Shown piece after piece: positions 23,279 to 31,866 of a stretch of DNA of 48,344 nucleotides. The stretch's first letter is position 1; every line of letters starts with the position of its first letter. This DNA is from Branchiostoma floridae (taxonomy: Eukaryota > Chordata > Leptocardii > Amphioxiformes > Branchiostomatidae). The position numbers and the translations under genes were made by a program. Location of the stretch: the NCBI RefSeq assembly GCF_000003815.2, contig NC_049979.1, positions 33,221,676 to 33,270,019 on the forward strand, in the 5' to 3' direction. The notes beneath the pieces are model-generated. The model was not told where the DNA came from and searched no databases. It saw only the letters and a list, made by a program, of their open reading frames with translations.

Positions 23279-24017
23279 AACTCTTGTTTGTTAAGGTATG
23301 AAAGACCTTAAAAATACTATTGAAATCACTATATAACTTGAAATCAAGATTGAAATGAAATTAAAAAGAAAAAGAAAATGTGAATACCCATATGAACAGG
23401 AAAATGACTTAACCGATTTCGTTTCAACTTATGTTGTATTCTGTTGGTCGACCATAAGCATGTAAAATAAAAAAAGCATAGCCTTTTAGGCAGCACAAGA
23501 TTTCTTCGTTTACAACCCATATGTACATAGTGCCACAACTCCCTTAATCTTTTACCTGTCAAGATTAGGTGTTTGTATAAATGAGCCATGGTACCCAATG
23601 TCATTCCATCCATAATCGTCTGCCAAGATGAATACGATGTGTGGTTTGCTTTTCCTCTTGTTCGCTACTGTATCGGACCTAGTGGTAAAAATAGAAAGGT
23701 GTAAGAATATTTGTTACTTAGATACAAGACTGCAATGGATAACCTATGAGTATGGAGTAAGAACAATTTGAAATTAATAAATAGTCAAACTCAGAAAGAA
23801 AATCGTTGCCAACTTTGATTTGGTGAATAAAATAATCGAGGTTCATTACTCAGTATTACCTTGAAGACTTGACAAAGCGGGGTGAATCGACATCAGTGAG
23901 AAGAGATGACAACTGCCACAGCACCAACAACACAGTGCAGAACACAATAAAAAGGCCAACGCGGCGATGCAATAAGACCCAGCAAGCTCTGCCCATTAGA
24001 CCAATTCTTAAGACCAT
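11006..24017 (-). CDS. Arylsulfatase (B/I/J-like), complete nine-exon gene, 540 aa
   Basis: Nine minus-strand exons join with compatible phases at all eight junctions into 1623 nt, 540 residues plus stop, close to human arylsulfatase B (533). It should hydrolyse sulfate esters, probably on glycosaminoglycan or related glycans, in the lysosome or secretory route. Residues 20-40 form a hydrophobic segment after a basic stretch (signal peptide or type II anchor). Active-site residues recalled from ARSB are all present, at offset 20 except the last, which is at 19: D73, D74, C111 in C-S-P-S-R (converted to formylglycine), R115, K165 and H167 (G-K-W-H-L-G), H262, D320, N321, K337. Sequons: N227, N299, N512. 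Oddity: the usual D-N-G-G is D-N-G-A. The start ATG at 24017 directly follows a good acceptor (TTAATTTTTAG), implying an upstream 5' UTR exon; ATG at 23996 is an alternative. Exons: 24017-23860, 23678-23556, 21755-21665, 20897-20711, 15431-15241, 14587-14380, 13770-13530, 11984-11827, 11271-11006. ARSB versus ARSI/ARSJ identity is not decided. Confidence 0.93.
11410..11720. repeat. Retroelement tail and R1 fragment in arylsulfatase intron 8
   Basis: At 11410-11450 a TTTAT-rich tract precedes TCCAGGAAAAAACATCG; on the minus strand this reads as an element ending in an AAATA repeat tail, typical of a LINE or SINE 3' end. At 11684-11720 a 37-bp R1 terminus remains (CACTTTTAGTCCCCCC, GCATAGGGTTAA). 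Confidence 0.5.
11827..11984 (-). CDS. Arylsulfatase exon 8
   Basis: 158 nt, residues 400-452 plus one base. [12 protein letters not shown] aligns with the family's S-P-R-x-E-L-L-x-N-I-D-P, and [13 protein letters not shown] with the A-I-R-x-G-x-W-K-L-L-T-G strand. Acceptor TTTTTAG, donor GTTTGT. Confidence 0.93.
12617..13473. mobile_element. R1-family MITE, full length (copy b), arylsulfatase intron 7
   Basis: About 857 bp, from TTAACGCTATCCAGAC (12617) to CAGTCTGGGTAGGGTAA (13473). The ends are inverted repeats of each other. It contains a perfect GTTGCCATGGCAAC at 12788-12801, CCAAGATAGCCG and ACAAGATGGCTG (YY1-like variants), and TGACGTCA at about 13180 and 13293. Orientation is opposite to copy a. 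Confidence 0.8.
13530..13770 (-). CDS. Arylsulfatase exon 7: second metal-binding pair
   Basis: 241 nt, residues 320-399 plus two bases. D320 spans the junction and N321 follows; this D-N pair completes the calcium site. Then W-P-L-R-G-W-K (K337), [19 protein letters not shown] and K-P-L-D-G-F-D-V-W. Acceptor TTTTCCCCAG, donor GTAAAA. Confidence 0.96.
14380..14587 (-). CDS. Arylsulfatase exon 6
   Basis: 208 nt, residues 251-319 plus one base. Starts [12 protein letters not shown] with active-site H262, then V-P-D-E-Y, the conserved M-D-E-A-V-G-N-V-T (sequon N299), and L-I-F-S-T. Acceptor CTCCAACAG, donor GTGAGT. Confidence 0.95.
15241..15431 (-). CDS. Arylsulfatase exon 5
   Basis: 191 nt, residues 187-250. 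The acceptor CTATTAG is preferred over a later AACAG because it restores [10 protein letters not shown] in frame, matching the family's G-Y-L-x-G-x-E-D-Y. Sequon N227-G-T. Ends H-H-D-R-N-K in phase 0 before donor GTTTTG, a weak but acceptable site. Confidence 0.93.
15645..16175. mobile_element. Degenerate R1/R2-type MITE, arylsulfatase intron 4
   Basis: Starts after a C run at 15648 and keeps weak R1 landmarks: CATCTTGGATTTTGGCTAGCC (about 15785), a decayed X-box (TTGGCATGGCGA, about 15968), and the ATTTTAAGAAAACTCAC block followed by GGTGGCTCTAGC. The last part (ACGCCTGGGTGTCCAAATGG) instead resembles the R2 3' end. It is probably a mosaic or two elements. Confidence 0.45.
16176..18085. other. 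Intron 4 sequence with unclassified repeats, no gene
   Basis: 16176-16320 is GC-rich with CCCCCAC repeats and three palindromic words (GGGCGCGTGTTC, GAACACGTGTTC, GAACGCGCGTTCGAA). TTTAGTCCCAGCT (about 16391) and AGCTGGGACTAGAC (about 16669) form an inverted pair. A C run is at 17930. No coding signal was found. Confidence 0.4.
18090..18720 (+). repeat. Dispersed repeat with the GATATTTGGTATGTGGGTAGG motif
   Basis: The phrase TGATATTTGGTATGTGGGTAG occurs near 18188 and again, as TGATATTTCGTATGTGGGTAG, near 18613, each followed by GGTTTTGCAGGGG-like or TTCGCAGGGG segments. The same module appears twice at 22240-22690. No coding capacity; the 150-codon open frame on the other strand is an artefact of this repeat. 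Confidence 0.6.
19660..20184. mobile_element. 525-bp MITE with perfect 33-bp inverted ends, intron 4
   Basis: Left end GGCCACAGCAAGTAAATTTT (19660-19692 in full) and right end 20152-20184 are exact reverse complements over 33 bases. Both outer flanks read CAA, a likely 3-bp target duplication. The interior holds no conserved ORF. Perfect ends suggest a fairly recent insertion. Confidence 0.85.
20711..20897 (-). CDS. Arylsulfatase exon 4: G-K-W-H-L-G block
   Basis: 187 nt, residues 125-186 plus one base. Runs from I-H-Y-G-L-Q-H through L-P-L-D-E-V-T-L-P, the active-site V-G-K-W-H-L-G (K165, H167), to R-R-G-F-D-T-F-Y. Acceptor TTATTTTCAG, donor GTAAGT. Confidence 0.95.
21241..21516. mobile_element. 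R1-family MITE fragment (copy c), arylsulfatase intron 3
   Basis: C run then TTCGTATTTTCAAAACGGC, ATGACGTAATTATGGCGTCA, GGGAATTCCCATAATACCTA and AACGACGTCAAAATGACG, matching the left third of copy a in the same orientation. It breaks off at about 21516. Confidence 0.75.
21665..21755 (-). CDS. Arylsulfatase exon 3: formylglycine motif
   Basis: 91 nt. Encodes [12 protein letters not shown] then [17 protein letters not shown]. The C-x-P-S-R core and downstream L-x-T-G-R are the signal for cysteine-to-formylglycine conversion by the sulfatase-modifying enzyme. C111 and R115 are intact. Donor GTAGGC, phase 0. Confidence 0.96.
22240..22690 (+). repeat. Second dispersed repeat with the GATATTTGGTACGTGGGTAGG motif
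   Basis: The motif recurs at about 22319 and 22601, followed by G-rich segments (CTGCAGGGGTG) as in 18090-18720. It precedes the SINE at 22751. Confidence 0.55.
22751..23242 (+). mobile_element. tRNA-derived SINE with conserved central domain
   Basis: The tRNA-like head has an A box (TAGCGCAGTGG, 22764-22774) and a B box (GGTTCGAATCC, 22807-22817) with correct spacing for an internal RNA polymerase III promoter. The body has TGCCCTTGGGAAAGGCACTT, ATGAGTACCTAGCTTCGGCT, and the AGGACGCTAAATGGAAGTCC block, which resembles the deeply conserved Nin-DC type SINE domain (from memory). It is followed by a TA dinucleotide tract. It lies in arylsulfatase intron 2. Confidence 0.75.
23243..23276. repeat. 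TA dinucleotide microsatellite
   Basis: Seventeen TA units directly after the SINE; probably its expanded tail. Confidence 0.9.
23556..23678 (-). CDS. Arylsulfatase exon 2: first metal-binding aspartates
   Basis: 123 nt, residues 53-94 including shared boundary codons. Encodes [15 protein letters not shown], the sulfatase start block whose D73-D74 bind calcium, and ends T-P-N-L-D. Acceptor CCACTAG, donor GTAAAA. Confidence 0.95.
23860..24017 (-). CDS. Arylsulfatase exon 1: N-terminus and membrane segment
   Basis: 158 nt, residues 1-52. [10 protein letters not shown] then a basic H-R-R and a 20-residue hydrophobic stretch ([15 protein letters not shown]). Donor GTAATA; the exon ends in phase 2. 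Five basic residues before the hydrophobic run would favour a cytoplasmic N-terminus, but signal cleavage cannot be excluded. Confidence 0.8.
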
Positions 24018-25550
24018 TCTAAAAATTAAGTCAATAAACACAAAAAATAGATTACATGTCGGTGTCAACAATAGGATGCAAAAACGTACTAGTTACTTTT
24101 AATACGTCTTAAAAGAATTTAAAAAGGGAGTGTGTAATTCAGAAAAAAGATAGCTTTATCAGTGTATTGGCTAAAGGTAAATAGTGACGAGTTGTATGCT
24201 GTACAACCTTGTTTATCTTGGGACTTAATTCGAGACTAAGCACCCTTAATTAGGTGAGAACGTCTTTTCTAGGAAATATGTAAATAACAAAAAACTGTGA
24301 ATGTCAATGAAAGATATCCCTCCAGCTTGAAGAAACACCAGATTCTAATTTCTTTGCCCATTTCACTCTTCGTAATCGGATAGAATGAATTTTTACGTAA
24401 AAATATGCACAAAATTGGCATTTTAAAATTTGTATATATTTAATTTTCAAAGTAAAAAATACAACTGTGAAGATGTTCAATGTAGCACTACATTTACAAG
24501 CTACAATTTCTGTTCTTACCCTTGTAACTAGTTACTACTTTATTTTCCCAGATAAACCATATTCATTTTATCTTTATATCAGCAACACAAAGGTAAAGCA
24601 AGAAACACGTATGACAAATACTTAGCTGTAAATTTGCTAGTAAGATGACTAACATGATTTTTAAGAAAACGTTTGCTTTTACCTTGGCTACGAGCATCAC
24701 TTTTACAGCTGTAATGGTTGCAGATAGAGAAAATGTTACCTTTGTGAACAGTTCGTGCATTGTTTTTTTTCAAACCTGCGCATGTGTAATACTAGAAACA
24801 CAGTTTGTAAACAACAGCATTTTTTAAAAGCTTGCCGTGGCGAAGATATCTGAAGCTGGTCGGGTGGCGTTAGTTTAATGCATGATTATTGGTCACCTAT
24901 TGACTAACTGCATAAAAATCCTATTCGAACACAGCTTTAGGGGCAATCTTGGAAGGTTGGAATATCATGCATACCCCTACAGCTCCTAAACAACATATGA
25001 CCACCAACTTGTCATTGAATTTTAAACATCTTAATCAGAGAAATAATACCAAAGGTTTGCACCTAAAGCATGCAGCTTCAAAAGAATGTTATGAACAAGA
25101 AACGTACATTTGCAAAGCAATAACTAGTTAAGAATCAGTAGCCATAAATTGAATATAGAAACAGGCACATACTATACATGTACAATGTAGCCCCTGACCA
25201 AAGGTTCTGTCCATTCTGCCCAAAACCCAAAGAAGATGAATTTTACTTTATAATGGAATGTTTCTAAATACACGTTTTTACGTAATGAATTATTCACATC
25301 GCTCGAATCAAGTACAACAGATTTCAATAGACTCGATGCTACAAACAGATTTGTATATATCTTTAGATGTCACAACCCGCATAATGCAAAAATAGGCAAA
25401 TATTCCTTCAAGGACTGCTTGAAGGAATACGGATACTTATGATTAATTAGCCCACTCCATTGCAATACTACAACAAATGCAAAGAATCATGTTAGTCCTT
25501 GTTACGTTAACTAGGATGCTAAGCTTTATTCGACACCGGTACCTCTACTT
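24018..25550. other. Upstream region of the arylsulfatase gene
   Basis: The minus-strand 5' UTR exon(s) and promoter should lie here or beyond; no confident TSS, TATA box or CpG-rich patch is visible. Open frames of 60-77 codons look like chance. Confidence 0.35.
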
Positions 25551-26110
25551 TGTGGGATCGCGTGGCGAAGCAGCAGCGTGTTTGGCTCGGGACTGAGAGG
25601 TTTCGAGTTTAAGTCCAGCAGTGACACCGATCTTGTGCCCATGGGAAAGGCAATTTACGCGGCTTTCCTCACTTTACTCAGGTGAAAATGAGTACCTAGC
25701 TTCGGCTACGGCTGTCCCTCAGATAGAACGTTAAATGAAGGTCCTGTGTTTAGGGAGAGCAACACCTCGCGCACTTGAACCCACCAAACGTGCGGTGTGC
25801 GATGGTGCAAATCCTGCTGTCTGGAGTTGGCGATTCACTGCAAATCACCAGGATGGAGGCCTGGCGAACCTCTGTCTCGTATCAGCCACACAGTACGTGA
25901 TTTACGTTATTCACCCAAATGGGATACCTTGCACATCCCCGTCTTCTAATTAGCCATACGAAAGGGTATGTCACTCCGTAAGGGGCGGTATAACCCTGTC
26001 GTGTGTAAGTACGTCGACCGATGATGATGACCTATATTTTGTACTTGGTGTAATAGTTCTTGCCATGCATTGTACCGTGTACAATTGTCATGCAATAAAG
26101 TTCTTCTTCG
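25551..26110 (+). mobile_element. Diverged SINE of the same family plus retroelement tail
   Basis: Shares with the 22751 copy the segments GATCTTGTGCCC, GGGAAAGGCA, GAAAATGAGTACCTAGCTTC and GGGAGAGCAACACC. The A and B boxes are degraded (GGTTTCGAGTTTAAGTCC). A longer 3' part ends about 25995, then TGCAATAAAGTTCTTCTTC at 26091, a tail typical of LINE/SINE 3' ends. Confidence 0.65.
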
Positions 26111-26371
26111 GCCAATATGACATCTTTGTCCTCACAGGCTGCTCAGGGATTCCAAGATTGAAAACGAATAAAAAGATATAACAATTAATTGTATCATCTG
26201 TGTCTTGCAATTTCATAGTCTTTGTACATTGTTTCGCGGGCAGGAGATTATGACCAACTAGGCTGAATGATGACCTAGGTTATAGTTCATTTACTTATTT
26301 GCAGAGATGTCGTATAACAAACATACGTCAGGCCCGCTACAGAGTAAAGCGGAATTCCTGTGATCTCGTAT

Positions 26372-26580
26372 TAAGGCGCGGTCACATATAGCTCGTGCGA
26401 TCGCCGTACGATCGCTAACTAAAGTCATTTGGCCGAACAAAAATGTACGTATCAACTGTCTTGGTACACAAAATGCTGTTTTGAATCGTTGTCGGTGGTT
26501 GGTTCTGGCACAACCTGCTTGAAAATCCCATGGCATCAAAATCATACAACAATCGCAGGACCTATGTGACTGCGCCCTTA
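26372..26580. mobile_element. About 209-bp MITE
   Basis: Left end TAAGGCGCGGTCACATA and right end CCTATGTGACTGCGCCCTTA are inverted repeats with one or two mismatches. Left flank TTA with right TA suggests a short TA-rich target. No ORF. Confidence 0.65.
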
Positions 26581-28316
26581 CGGGTAGTTACCTAGTAGCA
26601 GTTACCTATTCTAAAACGTGCGTGCGTGTGTGGCACACAGTTTCAGCTGTAGTGCACCAGAACATGTTGATACAGACCTGTGTCACACATTTTGCACATA
26701 AGAATATGAATCAAGACACTTTTTCTGTACTTTCTTCAAGTTCAAACATTACTGCGTCTACCTTTTCACAATGATGCCCACACATCTGCACCCCTCCTTA
26801 CATCAATTTACGACTATTATCATCAGTAGCATCCTGCTAATTAATCATTGAAGTCACACGACCTTCGGGTAATCCCGAGTACTTTCCAACCCGGCAACTC
26901 GGCACAGAACGAAAGTGTACGGACGAATCAACAAGAATTCCTTGGCCTAGCGCCTATGTATAGACCAGAGTCTGTACCCCAGGTAATGCCTGCTACCTTC
27001 AGTGTTATTGATAATGACTCAACTTCCCATTCTTAACATATATTCTGATAATATAGTGGGTTTTTTTAAAGAAAAACCCGGGATTTATCANNNNNNNNNN
27101 NNNNNNNNNNNNNNNNNNNNNNNNNNNNNNNNNNNNNNNNNNNNNNNNNNNNNNNNNNNNNNNNNNNNNNNNNNNNNNNNNNNNNNNNNNTAGTCCCCAA
27201 GTGCTCTGCTCAATTTAAAAAAATGGAAGATATGCAAAAAAAATGGTTTAACACAAAGTTAAGATGCATTAGAAAGTTTAACAGGATATGTAAAAAAAAA
27301 TGGTTAACACAAAGTTGAAATAAATTAGAAAGTTTAATATGATAATAATGTCATATACTACCTATGTTGTTAGTCGTAACAACAGCGACATCAAATGAAC
27401 GTCACAAAACGTAAGTGACAGATTTAAATTAGCCTTCTTAGATCATGTTTTTTTTATCTAGTGCTTGGGCTATCAATCCGAAAAGAAAATAAGCCTACAG
27501 AAATTAAAATAGTATGTTCGAGCGCCTTTGGTACCACACGGATACGGACAAAGTTTACCCGATACAATTATTATTTATTATTAAGTTTTCCAATATTCAC
27601 CAGTAAAGAATCGAGTAAACTAAAATATAGTATTTTGGTATAACGGCACTGAACTTTAATCCAACACATTTCAGTATATTCAAAACTGAACCATAATTTA
27701 ACAAGCGGGCTTTTGCGCATTCCCAAAATTGTTTAGTGTATTGTTTACTTTGTTTCCCCGGACATTGCTACACATACATTTGTCTGCCACTTTATGTAGA
27801 GTCGCCAGAAAATAACACTTCAAAGAGAGTGTAACTGATAGCAAGTCCCTTGGGATTCTATTCCTAGTGGAACTTTAATCCAACACAATAATATAACAAG
27901 GCTGTTTATATATGGATTAGATATTTACAACGTCAAATTTGCATCAATTGGCAGGCACTTACTGAAGGTTTTAATTGGCAAAACCGCATGTCGGTAAAGT
28001 GCTGATAGCCGCGATCAAAATGTAGGGAAAGCGGAGTGTTGGTATTAAAGATCCCCTGATGTTTGGGTCGTTGCAGCGGGTTTAGGAGACATAACACACG
28101 GCGGAAGACGGAAAAACGAAGAACATGACTGCACACATTGGATCGCAAAACTCAACTCCACTTTATTCAACTGTGCGAACGCGTTCGAAAACGCGTTCGA
28201 ATTCCACACCTGCGGAACGAACGCCAACGTCGCTGTTCGACGTCGTTTACGTTCGCTGTAAAAACTGTAGTTTCTTAGAATGTACTTTTCTACTTGTACG
28301 CAGAATTGTACCCTTC
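26581..28316. other. Intergenic stretch containing an assembly gap (27091-27190)
   Basis: 100 Ns mark a gap. After it an AAAAAAATGGTTTAACACAAAGTT phrase repeats twice (27236-27320). At 28170-28200 palindromic words GAACGCGTTCGAA and ACGCGTTCGAATTC resemble those at 16.2 kb. No gene recognised. Confidence 0.4.
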
Positions 28317-28986
28317 GTAGACCCCATTCATACTAAGCTCGCCAAATCGGATTTCGAGCCGAAATCACCGAAGCGGGATTCATGTGGCTAGTATGAACGG
28401 TCGAAGTCACATCGAAGCCGGCTTAATCCCAAACCACATCTGGAGGTGGTTTCGATGTGGCTCGGGCGACTCGCGATTCCAGTCTGAACGCAAATGTGAT
28501 TTGAGCCGGCTTCATGTGCGTATTGTGACGTCATTGGTCAAGGGATTGTATTCAAATTTAGGTATTCCTGTCAAATCAAGTACGATATCGTCTGTCATTA
28601 AACTGTTTGAAGGGAAGTTTTTATACATCGTAACGGTATGACTGGAATATTCCGCGGATATAGCAGACTGGGCGGCGCTTTGTGGTCAGATGGGGACGTA
28701 AAGTTCAGAGAAAGCTGAAGGGAGCGTATCGAAACAAAACCATATACATGGAGGTGGCCGCCGAAAGGGTATGTAAAAAAACTGGAAACAGTGCCGCACG
28801 AAGGTGAAAAACTTTAAGAATAAGTACAAGCTTTTCAGTAAACTACAAGGAATGTAGCTTGAACCTTATTGCAGTTTGGACGCGATTTCAACGCGCACTA
28901 TTGAACTCACGTTCGATCGAACCAGGTCTGTGCTATGCGACTTGACCGAATCCGATTTGACGAGCTTAGTATGAACGGGGTCCTAC
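28317..28986. mobile_element. About 670-bp MITE with 35-bp inverted ends
   Basis: Left GTAGACCCCATTCATACTAA and right TTAGTATGAACGGGGTCCTAC (20-21 terminal bases of each) extend to about 35 bp with few mismatches (inner part GCTCG-CCAAATCGGA). The interior is more GC-rich than its surroundings and contains further short inverted pairs (GAAGCCGGCTT) but no transposase. Confidence 0.75.
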
Positions 28987-29229
28987 ACTTACCCCCAGTT
29001 TAAATACTCGCCGTCCTCGGCGAGTGAAACGCCCTACGTAAATCAACCCTCATCAGTTTGACAATATAAAAACAGATAGTTTATCATACGTTAAAATTTG
29101 CTACTTTAAGTGGTCTCCTCAGATGGCAAATATCTGATTAAGTCAGTTCATGGGTCTGTTCAAGTGTCCATAGTTCAGGTCTTCTCTGGTCCTCCCGTCT
29201 CATCACAAATCCACGCTGTTCCTCTGCTA

Positions 29230-29781
29230 TTCTCAGCAAATCCAAAATGGCGGACAATGACATTTTCAATGATAAATACATGTTATTTTTACTCAAATAC
29301 CGTCAAAATCTTTAATTTTCTTACAAAACACAATTACTTGAACCTTTTAGTCCAGTTTAATTGGGTTTTGGGGTTAAATGTGGAAAAAATCGTATTTTAG
29401 AAAATTCAAGCTTGTCGATCCAAGATGGCGGACAAAAGACATTTTCAATGTCGTCGTCATTGGCAACAAAAGACTTGGAAGACTTAGACACCAACCATGT
29501 AACCTTTATAGTCATCGTTTTGTTTAATACCTGTAAGTATAGCTGAAATTTCATAACTTAGACTTTGCTCAAAATATGACATTATAACGTCATAATTACG
29601 TCATATTACGTCATAACGATACAAAAATTTTAGAAGATATAAAAAATTACTTGTACATCATTCCCTCTAAATTTGGTGATCGTAACCCAAGCCGTTTTGA
29701 AATTACGAAGGGGGGGGTCAAAACAGCTCCCCCCCCCCCCGTCCCAGGCATACCAAAAAAGCCCGGTCTAGATAGGGTTAA
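29230..29781. mobile_element. R1-family MITE, 5'-truncated (copy e)
   Basis: Contains CCAAAATGGCGGAC (about 29240) and CCAAGATGGCGGAC (about 29420), a run of ACGTCA words (29587-29615), AAGCCGTTTTGAAATTACGA, a G run, and the right end GGTCTAGATAGGG-TTAA at 29765-29781. The two YY1-like motifs share flanks (GACATTTTCAATG), a local duplication. Confidence 0.7.
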
Positions 29782-31085
29782 ACTACGCGGATTTAAAAAA
29801 TTAAGTATATGCCGTTTGTTCAAAATATTATTCACGACATTTCATATAACGTTACGTCTTAACAACAAATAGGCTGAACGGGCGAGGTCTCCCCTTGTTC
29901 GCTTTAACTCCGCGGATTCAAAGATTAAACATGTCGTATGTTTTACAGAAATACTCCATATTTCACATATGTTTGGGCAACATCTAAGCTAAACGGTGCA
30001 CACACCAATTCTCCGAGATAGTGCGCGACAAAAATGTGACGAAAGGGTCTCGAGGGTCCGTGTTTGAGATCAAATTTCTCATAATCTGCTGCGAAGTGGC
30101 ATTTAATACTGGCATGGCTAAAAAGCGTAAGAAGTGATGTGTTTTTGGTGCAAATTGGTTTTGGGCCCGAGTGTCACTTCCTTGTATTTCTACGCGTTGG
30201 AAGTGATTCGCCCGTTGTCCCAGATTCCCCGTCCATATGCGGTCTGTGAGCCGTGTTGCTATGCCTCGCGCGTCGGGTTATTGTAAAAATCTCAGTGTTA
30301 CGATTTTCTTTATTTCTTGCTTGATTAATCTTAGATGTATTCTCTTTCCGACAATATCAGTCATTTTCATGACTAAAATAAAGGTGATGGGTTTATTTCC
30401 ACGTCAAAATTCCCCTTTTTTTGCACATTTTTTTTACGGTAAAAAAACTTTTCTCCCCCAAAAATTATGAAAAGTAGAGAGAGTGAAGAAACTGAAAACC
30501 GGCTGTTCTTATAGCTGGAGTGATACCCTTCATTCCCATATACGGCTTTTCTGCTTTAGATTTATTTTCTTGAAGAGACGGCCTCTCGCCTTGAGGGTGC
30601 GCAGCATCGATTTGAGACCCCAAATAAACTGGGGTGTGCACCGTAAACGGAGGAGGTTTCCCATTGTTCGCTTATGCAGTGCGGATTTAAAGATAAACAT
30701 GTCTTTTTTCAACAGAAATACGCAACATTTCATATACGTCTTGGCAACATATAAGGAAAACGGGAGAGGTCTCCCCTAATTCGCTTTAACTGCGCGGATT
30801 CAAAAATTAAACATGTCGTATGTATTACAGAAAGACACTACATTTCACCTACGTCTTGGCAACATATAAGCTAAACGGGGAAGGTCTACCCTTGATCACT
30901 TAAACTGTGCGGACTCAAAGATTAAACATGTCGTATGTTTTACAGAAATACGCAAAATTTTGAATACGTCTTGGCAACATATAACTTTAAAGGTAAACAG
31001 AGGAGGTCTCTCTTAATCGCTTAAACTACGCTGATTCGAATATTAAACATGTCGTATGTTCAGCAGAAATACGCAACCTCCTTCG
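29782..31085. repeat. Tandem satellite, about 113-122-bp unit, interrupted by a transposon
   Basis: Units are recognised by AAACGG-GAGGTCTCCC, GCGGATTCAAAGATTAAACA and TGTCGTATGTTTTACAGAAA. Anchors fall near 29876, 29991/30645, 30758, 30873 and 30995. Six degenerate units remain. The array is split by the insertion at 29994-30643. Confidence 0.75.
29994..30643. mobile_element. 650-bp MITE inside the satellite, 4-bp TAAA duplication
   Basis: Left end CGGTGCACACACC and right end GGGGTGTGCACCG are inverted repeats. TAAA flanks both sides (29990-29993 and 30644-30647). Removing the element and one TAAA restores AGCTAAACGGAGGAGG, matching the intact satellite unit at 30869. This pins the insertion boundaries. 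No ORF of note. Confidence 0.8.
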
Positions 31086-31302
31086 GTCAATTATTAATTC
31101 TTTCTTATTGACCAACTGGTATCCTAGATTTGTATGGCGTCGTTGATGTTGCTATTGGCAAAACAAGTTATAACAAACATTATCAATTTGTTATCTGCAC
31201 ATTTTTGTAGCATGGCTTTCCTGGAGTACCCTTTTTTAGGCCCTCCTCTCCTAAGTCCTCTAACTCTTAACATACATTCACCATCTTTTTCTAAAAGAGC
31301 CC

Positions 31303-31843
31303 ATGCCAACGTTGACGCCGTATAGCTCCCAAATGGGAAGTGCTAGAACAAGTAAACTTGATGTTTTTTCCCCTAGAATATCATTGACAACAGTTAATTG
31401 AAATTTGATTAAGTTTATGATTTTTCGTGTTGCCAGGGCAACGGGTTTCTGAAAGGCAAATTTTACAAAAATCACAAATTTTTGTTTAAACAGTTTTATT
31501 TTTACATTTTCTTGCTACACTTAACTTCTTTTCATTTTATTATCAAATATTCATAAATTATGCTAATGAGATTACGTTATTGGTCAACATTCATGTGAAC
31601 GTTTTCAATCCATTTCATGTTGAAAAAATATGTATCTGAAGCCATTTCAGGTTGATATTCAAAGATGGCGGATAGCTAAACTACAGACGTTGTTGCGTCG
31701 GCTTTGGACAACAGAAGTCTTATAACACTAAAATATTCATAAGAAGCCTTATTGGTAACTTTTTGTCTGAAATTTTTAAATATTATGGAAATTCCCCGTT
31801 TAAAATGACGCCAAAAAATCCAGTCTGGATAGGCAACGGTGAT
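31303..31843. mobile_element. R1-family MITE, internally deleted (copy f)
   Basis: From GTTGACGCCGTATAGCTCCC through a variant X-box GTTGCCAGGGCAAC (31429-31442) and CAAAGATGGCGGATAGC (about 31660) to CAGTCTGGATAGG (about 31828). The CRE-rich block of other copies is missing. Confidence 0.7.
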
Positions 31844-31866
31844 GCTATGTATAGCGCAGAGAGCGC

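Noticed and set aside
30483-30779. 98-codon frame
   Set aside because: Crosses the boundary between the nested MITE and the satellite, so it cannot be an ancestral coding region.
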